A stretch of 64,000 nucleotides of DNA from Chachezhania antarctica (GTDB lineage Bacteria > Pseudomonadota > Alphaproteobacteria > Rhodobacterales > Rhodobacteraceae): NCBI RefSeq assembly GCF_003646465.1, contig NZ_QZEX01000001.1, positions 186,001 through 250,000 of the forward strand, in the 5' to 3' direction. This document shows positions 16,435 to 27,267 of this stretch, in pieces. Made by a program: the position numbers and the translations under genes. How positions within the stretch are numbered: the first letter of the stretch is position 1; each line of letters opens with the position of its first letter. Under the pieces are notes generated by a model. It saw only the letters and a list, made by a program, of their open reading frames with translations. It was not told where the DNA came from and did not search any database.

Positions 16435-16839
16435 TCAGTCCGCTGACGTGGCGTAATCCGCGTCAGATACAGGCTCCAACCAGTCAGCCGCGCTGCCATC
16501 GACGGCTTCCTGCACGGCGATATGGGTCATCATCGTGTCGGGCCCGGCGCCGTGCCAGTGGACTTCTCCCGGCGGGATCCAGACGGTATCGCCCGGCCGG
16601 ATCACCCGGGGCGCTTCGCCCTTCACGCAGACGCGGCCTTCGCCGGTCAGAACATGCAGCGTCTGGCCCAGCGGATGGGTGTGCCACGCGGTCCGCGCCC
16701 CGGGGGCGAAGGTCACCCGCGCCGCGTTCACCTGCGATGGCGGATGGGACGAGACGATCGGATCGAGGTAGACCTGACCGGTGAAATAGTCGGGATTGCC
16801 CGGCACGCTCGCCTGGCTGCCGGCGGGAATGATGTCCAT
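16435..16839 (-). CDS. Small cupin-domain protein within the peptide-ABC operon
   Basis: 134 residues from the ATG at 16839, with GGAAAGAG upstream. Single-domain cupin: motif 1 appears as WHTHPLGQTLHVLTGEGRV and motif 2 as PGDTVWIPPGEVHWHGA, giving the usual His/His/(Gln or Glu)/His metal ligands. It resembles the family of small manganese cupins annotated beside carboxymuconolactone decarboxylases and nitrile lyases. The gene lies between an NTF2-like gene and the permeases in a minus-strand ABC operon, so it may process the imported compound; that is inferred from position only. No signal peptide is visible, so it should be cytoplasmic. Confidence 0.85.
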   Translation of the reverse strand: MDIIPAGSQASVPGNPDYFTGQVYLDPIVSSHPPSQVNAARVTFAPGARTAWHTHPLGQTLHVLTGEGRVCVKGEAPRVIRPGDTVWIPPGEVHWHGAGPDTMMTHIAVQEAVDGSAADWLEPVSDADYATSAD

Positions 16840-16899
16840 CAGCTTGCTCTTTCCTTGGGTGCGCGGACTATGCCCGCCCGCAGGCAACGGGGCAAAGGC

Positions 16900-17247
16900 C
16901 TATTCGGTTTCGGGCGTCTGGTTGTGCGCCAGCAGCCGCCAGACGGGGCCATGGCCCACGTAGGTCGACGCACACGTCGCGAAGTACGGTGACCCACCGT
17001 CCACAAGAGCCCGGGCGCGGTATGCCAGCACGACGGTATCTTCGTCGCGCGCCAGTACACGATCGTCGATCAGGACAGAGGTCCAACGCGGCCGGCTTTC
17101 CAGCTCTTCCAGGATCGCGTCGCCGGTCAGGATGCCTGTCGGTTCGGGGTAGACCATCACCGCACCATTCGCCATGCGCGCCATGTAGTATTCGGGGCCG
17201 TTCTTCCAGAACCCCTCTTCCATTTCCCAGAATTCAGGGTCCGTCAC
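16900..17247 (-). CDS. NTF2/SnoaL-like (DUF4440-type) small protein
   Basis: 115 residues from the GTG at 17247, which has GGGAG eight bases upstream; a TTG at 17280 would add eleven residues. The pattern DPEFWEMEEGFWKNGPEYY, then GDAILEELESRPRWTSVLID, DEDTVVLAYRARALVDGGSP and a final TYVGHGPVWRLLAHNQTP, is that of DUF4440/NTF2-like cone-shaped domains, used as lyases, isomerases or plain binding domains. Family assignment is good but no catalytic residues can be named. It sits 60 bases ahead of the cupin gene and 185 bases after the substrate-binding protein gene. Confidence 0.72.
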   Translation of the reverse strand: MTDPEFWEMEEGFWKNGPEYYMARMANGAVMVYPEPTGILTGDAILEELESRPRWTSVLIDDRVLARDEDTVVLAYRARALVDGGSPYFATCASTYVGHGPVWRLLAHNQTPETE

Positions 17248-17350
17248 CGGTCGCACTCCCACACCGTTACCGGGAAGCAACCGCGCGCCAAGGCCGATGT
17301 TCCCGCGAAAGATAGACGGGCCCCGAAAGGCCCGCCCGTTTCATCCCACC

Positions 17351-17369
17351 GCGGCGCGGCACGCGCCGC
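17351..17369 (-). terminator. Strong hairpin 3' of the substrate-binding protein gene
   Basis: GCGGCGCG (17351-17358) and CGCGCCGC (17362-17369) pair perfectly over a three-base loop. A second GC-rich inverted repeat with the gene-distal tail ctatctttc follows near 17319-17343 when read on the minus strand. Such hairpins between a binding-protein gene and its downstream partners often stabilise the upstream message or cause partial termination. Confidence 0.4.
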
Positions 17370-17432
17370 ATCGTGCCCGAGCCCGCCCGGGGCGGGTGGG
17401 TGGGGGAGGGCGCGATCCCGCCCCCGATACCG

Positions 17433-18914
17433 TCACTCGTCCCAGCTCATCTGGGACAGGTCGGTCGCGGCGGTGGGCGCGTTTTCCCACAGTCCGTTCA
17501 GGCCTTCCTTCGCCACGCTAAGCATGGCCAGCTGGAACAGGTAGCCGTTCACATAGTCGTCCGCGATGGTCTGCTGCGCTTCTTTCACAAGGGCCGAGCG
17601 CTGTTCCGGGTCCGCCGTCACGTCCAGCTGGGCGATCAGGTCCTGGAAGGCCGGGTTGTCATACTGGAAGTAATAATCCGGCCGGGCGTAGATCCCGATA
17701 TCCATCGGCTCGGTATGGGAGACGATCGTCAGCCCGAAATTCTTGCCCTTGAAGACCGATTCCAGCCACTGTGCCCATTCGACGTTCTCGATCTTCGCGG
17801 TGATGCCCACCTGCGCCAGCTGGTTGGCAATGATCTCGCCCCCGCGGCGCGCATAGGACGGCGGCGGCAGGTACAGCGTCGTCTCGAACCCGTCGGGATA
17901 GCCCGCATCCGCCAGAAGCTGCTTGGCCAGTTCCGGATCGTACTCCGAGTTCCCGGTCAGATCGACATAGTCCGGGTTGTGCGGCGCGAAATGGGTGCCG
18001 ATGGGCGTGCCATAGCCATACATCGCGCCGTCGATGATTTCCTGCCGGTTGATCGCGTGCGCCAGCGCCTTGCGGACGTTCTTGTTGTCGAACGGCTCCA
18101 TATTGTTGTTGGTCGACAGGATCGTCTCGCCTTCGGTCGAGCCCACAAGCACCTTGAACCGCGGATCGGCTTCGAACTGCGGCAGGTTTTCGGGTGCCGG
18201 GAAGCCTGCAAAGGCATCCACGTCTTCGGCCATCACGGCAGCGAACGCGGCCGTCGGGTCAGAGATGAACTTGAACGTCGCGTCCTTGATCGCGGGCGCG
18301 TCGCCCCAGTAGTCGGGATAGGCCGCCAGCACGATCTTGTCGCCCTTCACCCAGTCCTTGAAGACATAGGGCCCGGTGCCGACGGGCGTCTCCTTGATGC
18401 CGTCGATGCTTTCCGGCGCCACGATCACGGCATCCCCCCAGGCGAGGTTGAACAGGAAGCTGCCCTGCGGTTCGGTCAGCGTCACGGCCACCGTCTGCGG
18501 GTCCACGACCTCGACGCTCTCGATCCCGGCAAACAGCGCCTTCTGCGCGTTGGTGCTATCCTCGGCCCGCGCACGATCCAGCGAGAATTTGACGTCCTCG
18601 GCATCCATCGTGGTGCCATCGTGGAAGGTCACGCCTTCGCGCAGCTTGAACGTATATGTCTTGCCGTCTTCCGAGATCTCCCAGCTTTCCGCCAGCGCCG
18701 GCACGACAGAGCCGTCGCCCATGAACCGGGTAAGCCCTTCGAACACGTTCGCATACAGCACTGAATCGATCGCCTGCGCAGCCGCGCCCGTGGGATCGAG
18801 ATGCGGCGGTTCCAACTGCATGGCGATGATCACGTCTTCCTTGGCGTCCGCAGCGCCGATCCCGGCGGCCAAGGCTATCGCGCTCGCCATCGCGAGTTTG
18901 GCGAATTGTTTCAT
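17433..18914 (-). CDS. Extracellular solute-binding protein, family 5 (peptide/nickel-type)
   Basis: 493 residues. A Sec signal peptide (MKQFAKLAMASAIALAAG, cleavage near AADA-K) is followed by a full SBP_bac_5 domain: IIAMQLEPPHLDPTGAAAQA, VVPALAESWEISEDGKTYTF with LREGVTFHDG, then PVGTGPYVFKDW, NNNMEPFDNKNVRKALAHAI and a C-terminal domain with LLADAGYPDGFETTLYLP. It delivers substrate in the periplasm to the two DppB/C-like permeases. It heads the minus-strand operon running to the GNAT gene. SBP family 5 members bind peptides, amino-sugars, opines, nickel chelates and more, so the ligand is undetermined. Confidence 0.94.
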   Translation of the reverse strand: MKQFAKLAMASAIALAAGIGAADAKEDVIIAMQLEPPHLDPTGAAAQAIDSVLYANVFEGLTRFMGDGSVVPALAESWEISEDGKTYTFKLREGVTFHDGTTMDAEDVKFSLDRARAEDSTNAQKALFAGIESVEVVDPQTVAVTLTEPQGSFLFNLAWGDAVIVAPESIDGIKETPVGTGPYVFKDWVKGDKIVLAAYPDYWGDAPAIKDATFKFISDPTAAFAAVMAEDVDAFAGFPAPENLPQFEADPRFKVLVGSTEGETILSTNNNMEPFDNKNVRKALAHAINRQEIIDGAMYGYGTPIGTHFAPHNPDYVDLTGNSEYDPELAKQLLADAGYPDGFETTLYLPPPSYARRGGEIIANQLAQVGITAKIENVEWAQWLESVFKGKNFGLTIVSHTEPMDIGIYARPDYYFQYDNPAFQDLIAQLDVTADPEQRSALVKEAQQTIADDYVNGYLFQLAMLSVAKEGLNGLWENAPTAATDLSQMSWDE

Positions 18915-19171
18915 CTTATAGCTCCCGTCACGTTGTACTTGGGCCCTTGGGGCTCGTTTCTGGGCACAGTCTTGGCCGAGTCTTCAATCGACACAAGAGC
19001 TTTCCGCTCAGTGCACGCGCACGACGGTCGCCGGGTCGGGTTTATTATGCAACCTCTCTGGCCTGCCGGGCGTTCTGTCACATATTACCCTTTTACTGCG
19101 GGCGTGTAGGTCTCAGCACGGTTTAGTTAAATTGTTTTGTTTTGGACGGACTCAGTGGACGGGCGGATTAC

Positions 19172-20749
19172 GTGAGCGAAGACGGCAAGATCAGCGATGT
19201 GTTTGTAATCGGGGGTGGCATCAACGGCTGCGGCATCGCGCGGGATGCGGCCGGTCGGGGACTGTCCGTCGTGCTCGCCGAAATGGGCGATCTGGCTTCG
19301 GCCACGTCATCCTCCTCTACCAAGCTGTTCCATGGCGGCCTGCGCTATCTCGAGTTCTTCGAATTCCGGTTGGTGCGCGAGGCTTTGGCCGAACGAGAAG
19401 TCCTTCTGCGCGCGATGCCGCACATCAGCTGGCCCATGCGCTTCGTGTTGCCCCTGTCACCCGACATGCGCTTCCCTACGACAACGCCCGCCGCCAAGCT
19501 GCTTTCGCGCACCATGCCCTGGTTGAAGGGTCGCCGGCCTGCATGGATGATTCGCGCGGGCCTTGCCGCCTATGACCGGATGGGCGGGCGTGACATCCTG
19601 CCCGGCACCACGCGGCTGAACCTCGCCGAAGATCCCGCGGGCGCGGTGCTGAAGCCCGGCTACAAGACGGCCTTCGAATATTCCGACTGCTGGGTACAGG
19701 ATTCGCGGCTGGTGATCCTGAACGCCCGCGATGCCGAGGCCCGCGGCGCCACGATCCTGACCCGAACCAAGGTGATTTCCGCCGAACCGCGTGCCGGGCT
19801 TTGGCGGCTGCGGATCCGCAATCCCGACGGCTCGGAAGAAACCCGCGTCGCCCGCGTTCTGGTCAATGCCGCGGGTCCATGGGTGGGAGACGTGGCGACA
19901 GGTATGGTGCGGTCGAACTCACCCGCCCAGATCCGCCTTGTCCGCGGCAGCCATATCGTGACGCGCCGCCTGTTCGTTCACGACCGGGCCTACTTCCTGC
20001 AAGGCCCCGATGGCCGCATCGTTTTTGCGATTCCCTATGAACAGGACTTTACCCTGATCGGCACCACGGACGCCGATCATACCAACCCCGACCAGCCCCC
20101 GGAATGCACGGAGGAGGAGGAGGCCTATCTCTGCCGCTTCGTGTCGGACTACTTCGAAACCCCGATCACGCCAGCGGACGTGGTCTGGCGCTATTCCGGT
20201 GTCCGGCCGCTCTATGACGATGGCGACGAAACCCGCTCGGCCACCGCGGCGACGCGGGATTACACCTTGAAGCTGGAACGCACTGGCGGCGCGGCTGTGG
20301 TGCACGTCTTCGGCGGCAAGATCACAACCTACCGGCGGCTGGCCGAAAGCGCGTTGGAGAAGGTGGCCAGCGTGCTGGACCACACCGGATCGGACTGGAC
20401 GGCCGGGGCATCGCTGCCGGGCGGCGATTTCCCGGTGGACGCGGTGGACGACCAGATCGCCGAATTGCAGCGCGCGTTCCCCTTCCTCGACGATGCTTGG
20501 GCCAACCGCCTGTTCCGCGCTTATGGCACCGAAGCCCATTCCATCCTGGGCGAGGCGCATTCGCCCGGCGACTTGGGGCAGGATTTCGGCGCCACGCTGA
20601 CGGGGCGCGAAGTGGCGTGGATGATGGACCGCGAATATGCCCGCACCGTCGAAGACGTGCTGTGGCGGCGGTCGAAACTGGGGCTGCGGCTGGGGCCCGA
20701 CAAGGTGGCGCTGCTTCGTAGCTGGATGAAGGCCCGCCGTTCGGGTTAG
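19172..20749 (+). CDS. glpD: Aerobic glycerol-3-phosphate dehydrogenase
   Basis: 525 residues from the GTG at 19172; a TTG at 19142 would add ten residues. This is the FAD-linked, membrane-associated enzyme that oxidises sn-glycerol 3-phosphate to dihydroxyacetone phosphate, feeding electrons to quinone. Features are the FAD fold [52 protein letters not shown], then [27 protein letters not shown], and [13 protein letters not shown] with [19 protein letters not shown]. The C-terminal DAO_C domain ends near 510. It is followed 31 bases later by glpK, forming a glycerol-use pair. No GlpF facilitator or GlpR gene adjoins them. Confidence 0.95.
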   Translation: MSEDGKISDVFVIGGGINGCGIARDAAGRGLSVVLAEMGDLASATSSSSTKLFHGGLRYLEFFEFRLVREALAEREVLLRAMPHISWPMRFVLPLSPDMRFPTTTPAAKLLSRTMPWLKGRRPAWMIRAGLAAYDRMGGRDILPGTTRLNLAEDPAGAVLKPGYKTAFEYSDCWVQDSRLVILNARDAEARGATILTRTKVISAEPRAGLWRLRIRNPDGSEETRVARVLVNAAGPWVGDVATGMVRSNSPAQIRLVRGSHIVTRRLFVHDRAYFLQGPDGRIVFAIPYEQDFTLIGTTDADHTNPDQPPECTEEEEAYLCRFVSDYFETPITPADVVWRYSGVRPLYDDGDETRSATAATRDYTLKLERTGGAAVVHVFGGKITTYRRLAESALEKVASVLDHTGSDWTAGASLPGGDFPVDAVDDQIAELQRAFPFLDDAWANRLFRAYGTEAHSILGEAHSPGDLGQDFGATLTGREVAWMMDREYARTVEDVLWRRSKLGLRLGPDKVALLRSWMKARRSG

Positions 20750-20780
20750 GCTGAAGCCCGACACCCGAGGGAGGAGTGAC

Positions 20781-22274
20781 ATGAGCCACATTCTGGCCAT
20801 CGATCAGGGCACCACGTCGACGCGCGCCTTGCTGTTCGACGCCGACATGCAGGTGCAGGACAGCGCGCAGGAGGAACTGACCCAGCATTACCCGAACTCG
20901 GGCTGGGTCGAACACGACGCGGAAGAAATCTGGCAGTCGACCGTTCAGGTAACCCGCGCCGCGATGAGCCAGGTGGCCACCGCCGCGGACATTGCCGGCA
21001 TCGGCATCACCAACCAGCGCGAAACCGTGGTGCTCTGGGAAAAGGACACCGGCAAACCCGTCCACAATGCCATCGTCTGGCAGGATCGCCGCACCGCCCG
21101 CATGTGCGACGCGCTGCGCGACGGCGGGCACGAAGCGATGGTGACCGAGGTCACGGGCCTGCTGCTGGATCCGTATTTCTCGGCCACCAAGATCAAGTGG
21201 ATCCTCGATACCTATCCCGGCACCCGCGCCCGCGCCGCGAAGGGAGAGATCCTGTTCGGCACCATCGAAACATGGCTGATCTGGCGCCTGACCGGCGGCA
21301 AGGTTCACGCAACCGACGCAACCAATGCCAGCCGCACGATGCTGTGCGATATCCGGTCGGGCACGTGGAGCGCCGAGATCTGCGCGCTTCTTGAGATCCC
21401 GATGGAAATGCTGCCCGAAATCCGCGATTGCGCGGATGATTTCGGCACCACCGAAGACCGCCTGTTCGGCGGACCAATCGCGATCCGCGGCTCCGCCGGG
21501 GACCAGCAGGCGGCCACGCTGGGGCAGGCGTGCTTTTCGCCCGGCATGCTGAAATCGACCTACGGAACAGGCTGCTTCGCGCTTTTGAACACCGGTACCG
21601 AACCTGTCGCCTCGCAGAACCGGTTGCTCACGACAATCGCCTACCAGTTCGGCGGCAAGCGGACCTATGCGCTCGAAGGCTCCATCTTCATCGCCGGCGC
21701 CATCGTGCAATGGTTGCGCGACGAGCTGGGGATGATCGAGCGCGCGGAAGAGATCGGGCCACTGGCACAACAAGCCGATCCGGCGCAGGACCTTGTGGTC
21801 GTGCCGGCCTTCACCGGGCTGGGCGCCCCCTACTGGGATCCGGATTGCCGCGGCGCGATCTTCGGACTGTCCCGCAATTCGGGACCCGCGGAATTCGCGC
21901 GCGCGGCGCTGGAGGCCGTGGCCTTCCAGACCCGCGACCTGTGGGAAGCCATGCAAGCCGACTGGCAAGGCGCGCGCGAAACGGTGCTGCGAGTCGATGG
22001 CGGGATGAGTGTTTCCGACGTCGCGATGCAGGGCCTGGCCGACATCCTGGGCGCCCCGGTCGACCGCCCCGTTCTGCCGGAAACCACGGCGCTTGGCGCG
22101 GCGTGGCTGGCGGGCATGCAGGCCGGGATCTGGCCCGATCAGGAGGGCTTTGCCGCCCGCTGGCAGGTCGAACGCCAGTTCACCCCGCAATCCGACGAAT
22201 CCCAGCGCGCCGCACGCTATGCCCGCTGGCAAAAGGCCGTTGCCGCAGCACAATCGGTTCCTCCGCTGGATTAG
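20781..22274 (+). CDS. glpK: Glycerol kinase
   Basis: 497 residues, the usual length. GlpK phosphorylates glycerol to glycerol 3-phosphate, the substrate of GlpD encoded just upstream. The FGGY-family phosphate-binding motif is [12 protein letters not shown] at the N-terminus. Other marks are [32 protein letters not shown] with [45 protein letters not shown] and the adenosine-binding [16 protein letters not shown]. The ATG has GGGAGGAG seven bases upstream. A family A palindromic repeat follows its stop at once. Confidence 0.97.
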   Translation: MSHILAIDQGTTSTRALLFDADMQVQDSAQEELTQHYPNSGWVEHDAEEIWQSTVQVTRAAMSQVATAADIAGIGITNQRETVVLWEKDTGKPVHNAIVWQDRRTARMCDALRDGGHEAMVTEVTGLLLDPYFSATKIKWILDTYPGTRARAAKGEILFGTIETWLIWRLTGGKVHATDATNASRTMLCDIRSGTWSAEICALLEIPMEMLPEIRDCADDFGTTEDRLFGGPIAIRGSAGDQQAATLGQACFSPGMLKSTYGTGCFALLNTGTEPVASQNRLLTTIAYQFGGKRTYALEGSIFIAGAIVQWLRDELGMIERAEEIGPLAQQADPAQDLVVVPAFTGLGAPYWDPDCRGAIFGLSRNSGPAEFARAALEAVAFQTRDLWEAMQADWQGARETVLRVDGGMSVSDVAMQGLADILGAPVDRPVLPETTALGAAWLAGMQAGIWPDQEGFAARWQVERQFTPQSDESQRAARYARWQKAVAAAQSVPPLD

Positions 22275-22278
22275 CAAT

Positions 22279-22325
22279 GGGGGCGCTGCCCCCACACCCC
22301 CGAGGTATTTGAAGACCAAAGAAGT
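22279..22325. repeat. Palindromic intergenic repeat, family A, copy 3 (after glpK)
   Basis: GGGGGCGCTGCCCCC (22279-22293) is followed without an inner hairpin by CCCCCGAGGTATTTGAAG and AAAGAAG. It is the shortest of the three copies in the window and begins four bases past the glpK stop. The remaining 168 bp to icd show no further recognisable feature apart from a GAGGGG ribosome-binding site. Confidence 0.65.
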
Positions 22326-22493
22326 CAGGCACGCACCCCTTCTTCTTTTTCCCAGTACTCCCGCCGAAGGCGGACCGGCTGTGATGCGAAACCGGGCAGC
22401 GGGTTGCCGGGAGACGCCCTGCGGCTTCGGCACTGTGGACGGGCCTGTCACATCGGGCTAAGCCACCCCGAACATGAAGAGGGGCTGAAAAAC

Positions 22494-24698
<2,205 letters not shown>

Positions 24699-24720
24699 CG
24701 GGTCTGACCCCGGACAAACG

Positions 24721-24758
24721 AAAACCCGCCCATGGTGACATGGGCGGGTTTTTTGTTT
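24721..24758. terminator. Bidirectional intrinsic terminator between icd and the Wza-like gene
   Basis: A perfect 14-base stem (24721-24734 with 24739-24752, aaaacccgcccatg) closes a GTGA tetraloop of the GNRA type. It is followed on the plus strand by ttgttt, and on the minus strand the A-rich flank supplies the T-run. It serves icd from the left and the polysaccharide export gene from the right. Confidence 0.9.
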
Positions 24759-24780
24759 CCTCGGACGTGGCGCGCGTTGC

Positions 24781-26151
24781 CTAGTTCACAACGTTTGCGG
24801 TGGTCGAGTTGATCAGCGACGGGGTGATCTGGGTGATCACGCGGCTCCACTTGGTGACGGGCTGTTCGGCGACGAAGATGATGTCGTTCGGACGCAGCTC
24901 GAACCGGGTCGTGTAAATGAAGTTCGTCGCGTTCGTACCGTCCAGCTGATAGGCGGTGATCGCACCGAATTCACGCGGGTCCGGCGATCCGCGCAGGACG
25001 TAGATCTGCTTAACGTTGCCCGTACGCGTCGGAACGCCGCCATCGCTGTAAAGTGCGTCGGCCAGCGTGGCCTTCTGGTTGTAAGGCATTGGGTAACGGG
25101 CCTGATTCTTGACCTCGCCGGTCAGGTAGACGTAGTCGCGGTCGATGGCGTCGAGCTGGATCAACTCCTTGAAGTTCTCGCGGCGTTCGTTCAGCTCATT
25201 CCTGCGTAGATCGACTTCGGACCGCAGTTCCGTCAGCGCAAGCTGCCGGTCGCTCTGCTGCAGCCGGGCAAGATCGATACGTTCTTCGAAATAGGCCTGG
25301 GCTCGGTTCAGCTCGTACGTGGTGTCCACGAACACGCTGTCGCCGTCCACAAGCTGGATCTGCTGGAGGCCACGGTTCGAATACAGTTCCCGAAGGGGAA
25401 TCTGGTAGAGTTCCCCGTCCCGGTAGATTCGCACCGACGCATAATCCAGGTCCTGGCTGTTTACCCCGCCGGCCGCTGCAAGCGCGGCGTCGAGGTAGAG
25501 CGGCTGAAGCGTGATCGGCACCACGCCCGGCTGATCGACGGCGCCGCCGATCGACACGTTGCGGGATTTGAACTCTGCGATTTCAAGGCTGAAGGTCGGA
25601 TCGATCTGGTTATCGACCAAGCGCCGGAAAAGTTCGCTTTCCGCCTCTTCGATGGTCATGCCGGCAATGGCCACACGGCCAACCTTCGGAATGGCAATGG
25701 AGCCATCGTCCTGAACGGTATAGCCCTGACGCGAATTGGAGGCAGCCAGGAGACCCGTAAGTTGCTCGACCGTAGAGCCGGTGCTGGGCGTTGCCAGCAA
25801 CACAATGTCGCCGACCCCGATCTCGTAAGGCTGACGCGGCGCCGGAGGCGGAAGGCGCGTGGCCATGAAGCCGGGCTTGTCGGACGAATCCACAACCGGG
25901 CTGGGTGCCGTGATGCCGCTGCCGCGACTGCTGCCCAGACCGGCACTGGAAAAGAACGCCGCGGGCAGGGTCTTGGGTTCGTAGGTGGACCGATTCGCGA
26001 TCATCACAGATTCGGACGTGATTGGAATCACGCGGACTTTCGCACCTGAATCCGCAACCGGATTGACCTTGGGCGAGAAGTAGACGAGCCCGCATCCGCT
26101 CAGGAAGAGCGTCGATACCGCCGCTAACGCCAAGAATTTTGGAATTCGCAT
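24781..26151 (-). CDS. Polysaccharide export lipoprotein, Wza/BexD family
   Basis: 456 residues from the ATG at 26151, chosen because it gives a textbook lipoprotein signal MRIPKFLALAAVSTLFLSGC; an upstream ATG at 26208 would add 19 residues. Wza-type proteins form the outer-membrane channel for capsule or exopolysaccharide. The Poly_export domain (about 120-200) contains YEIGVGDIVLLATP and GSIAIPKVGRVAIAGMTIEE. SLBB-type domains follow, with VSIGGAVDQPGVVPITLQP and VYLTGEVKNQARYPMPYNQ and an inserted helical, charged segment (about 290-340). The C-terminus is hydrophobic-poor. It lies downstream of yjbE, separated by a terminator. No Wzc or Wzx/Wzy partner is in the window. Confidence 0.92.
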   Translation of the reverse strand: MRIPKFLALAAVSTLFLSGCGLVYFSPKVNPVADSGAKVRVIPITSESVMIANRSTYEPKTLPAAFFSSAGLGSSRGSGITAPSPVVDSSDKPGFMATRLPPPAPRQPYEIGVGDIVLLATPSTGSTVEQLTGLLAASNSRQGYTVQDDGSIAIPKVGRVAIAGMTIEEAESELFRRLVDNQIDPTFSLEIAEFKSRNVSIGGAVDQPGVVPITLQPLYLDAALAAAGGVNSQDLDYASVRIYRDGELYQIPLRELYSNRGLQQIQLVDGDSVFVDTTYELNRAQAYFEERIDLARLQQSDRQLALTELRSEVDLRRNELNERRENFKELIQLDAIDRDYVYLTGEVKNQARYPMPYNQKATLADALYSDGGVPTRTGNVKQIYVLRGSPDPREFGAITAYQLDGTNATNFIYTTRFELRPNDIIFVAEQPVTKWSRVITQITPSLINSTTANVVN

Positions 26152-26231
26152 ACTTAGACCGACGCCCCCATCGATTCCCGTTATCTTACCAATGCTTACC
26201 CGATTCATGAGACTAGGCCACGTCTGGCAAG

Positions 26232-26261
26232 AGAAAAGGCGAACCTGATGCAGGTTCGCCT
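26232..26261 (-). terminator. Intrinsic terminator after the YjbE-like gene
   Basis: AGGCGAACCT (26237-26246) and AGGTTCGCCT (26252-26261) form a perfect ten-base stem over a five-base loop. On the minus strand the stem is followed by TTTTCTCTT. It should end most transcripts of the small upstream gene, with read-through or a separate promoter needed for the Wza-like gene. Confidence 0.85.
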
Positions 26262-26295
26262 CTGTTCTGTCGCGCAGTCTGCTGAAAAAATGGGA

Positions 26296-26499
26296 TCAGT
26301 TCAGCGTCGTGGTGGTGGTCGTGGTGCCGTCGCCGTTGGCGACAACGTACAGCAGGACACCGCCGACAAAGATGGTGCCGACTACGACGCCCGCAGATGC
26401 GTTACCCAGTCCAAGCAGATTAAGGTCCTGAGCAGATGCTTCAGTCGAGCCGAAAGCGAGAACGCATGCGAGTGCGCCGAGAGCAATAAACTTCTTCAT
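26296..26499 (-). CDS. Small secreted YjbE-like protein with C-terminal poly-threonine
   Basis: 67 residues from the ATG at 26499, which has GGAGG seven bases upstream; an in-frame TTG two codons earlier is too close to that site. A signal peptide (MKKFIALGALACVLAFGSTEASA) precedes a glycine/valine-rich hydrophobic stretch (AGVVVGTIFVGGVLLYVVA) and a tail GDGTTTTTTTLN with seven threonines in a row. E. coli YjbE, as I recall it, has the same layout: signal peptide, glycine/serine-rich body and a GDG then poly-Thr end. Position beside YjbF- and YjbH-like genes supports this. It is probably highly expressed, having its own ribosome-binding site, AT-rich upstream region and terminator. Function is unknown. 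Confidence 0.75.
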   Translation of the reverse strand: MKKFIALGALACVLAFGSTEASAQDLNLLGLGNASAGVVVGTIFVGGVLLYVVANGDGTTTTTTTLN

Positions 26500-26601
26500 G
26501 GTCAAACCTCCAAATGAGCTAGATATTTCTTAACGTAAAGTGAACCAAATTTCAAGCTTTTTGCAGGTGCAGAAAAGATTGTTGTATAGGTCCGTAACCT
26601 T

Positions 26602-27267
26602 TTAGTTTGTAAGGAATTCCAAGTCCACAAAACCCACGTCGGCATTGATCCAGTTGCGTGTTTTGCGCGGTTTTCCGCTGGGTGTGAACCAGTAGACGTT
26701 TTCAAAGCTGTCATCCTTGCCCGTACAGGATTCGGTGATCTGGGTCGCAGGGTACAATCCTGTCGTCAATTCAACCTGGGTTTGGCCCTGTCGGGTGTAG
26801 TCGCAGACGAACGGAACGGCCACGATCTGGCCCAGTCCGTTCATGTACCGGTTCACGCGCGTGGCCGTACTGCGTTCACCGCGCAGGGCCGGACCAACCT
26901 CACCTGTGTCGACATTCATCAAGTCGTTGCCGAGTCCGCGAGTCCCCACGAGAACGCCGTTGTATTCGGTGAATGCCGCCCCATCCCCCGAAACCCAGAC
27001 GATGCGGCCTCGGGTCGTGGTCTGGATCGAAAGGATTGCCTGTTGCTCGCGCTTGGGAAGCTCTGCAAAGATGATCGGAACGCCCGTCGTTTTCACGTTC
27101 GCGGGTGTGATGAGCGGTCGGATGTCGTCGGGTGTCTGCCTCGACTGCCGGAAGTCTCCGTAGAGCTCGGCCAGGATCCCCGGGTCGTCGATGAGTTCCG
27201 TGCAGCCCGTCAGGGCCGACAGCCCCAGAGCGAGAGACGCTATTGCTTTCCGTGTCAGCTTTCTCAT
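26602..27267 (-). CDS. yjbF: YjbF/GfcB-family outer-membrane lipoprotein
   Basis: 221 residues from the ATG at 27267, overlapping the yjbH stop by four bases. A lipoprotein signal (MRKLTRKAIASLALGLSALTGC) is followed by a YjbF/GfcB-like beta-rich domain: PLITPANVKTTGVPIIFAEL, QAILSIQTTTRGRIVWVSGD, FTEYNGVLVGTRGLGNDLMN, and a C-terminal ESCTGKDDSFENVYWFTPSG with WINADVGFVDLEFL. In enterobacteria yjbEFGH and the related gfcABCD genes govern secretion of an exopolysaccharide. The lipoprotein probably works at the outer membrane with YjbH. No YjbG/GfcC homologue is present. Confidence 0.86.
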   Translation of the reverse strand: MRKLTRKAIASLALGLSALTGCTELIDDPGILAELYGDFRQSRQTPDDIRPLITPANVKTTGVPIIFAELPKREQQAILSIQTTTRGRIVWVSGDGAAFTEYNGVLVGTRGLGNDLMNVDTGEVGPALRGERSTATRVNRYMNGLGQIVAVPFVCDYTRQGQTQVELTTGLYPATQITESCTGKDDSFENVYWFTPSGKPRKTRNWINADVGFVDLEFLTN

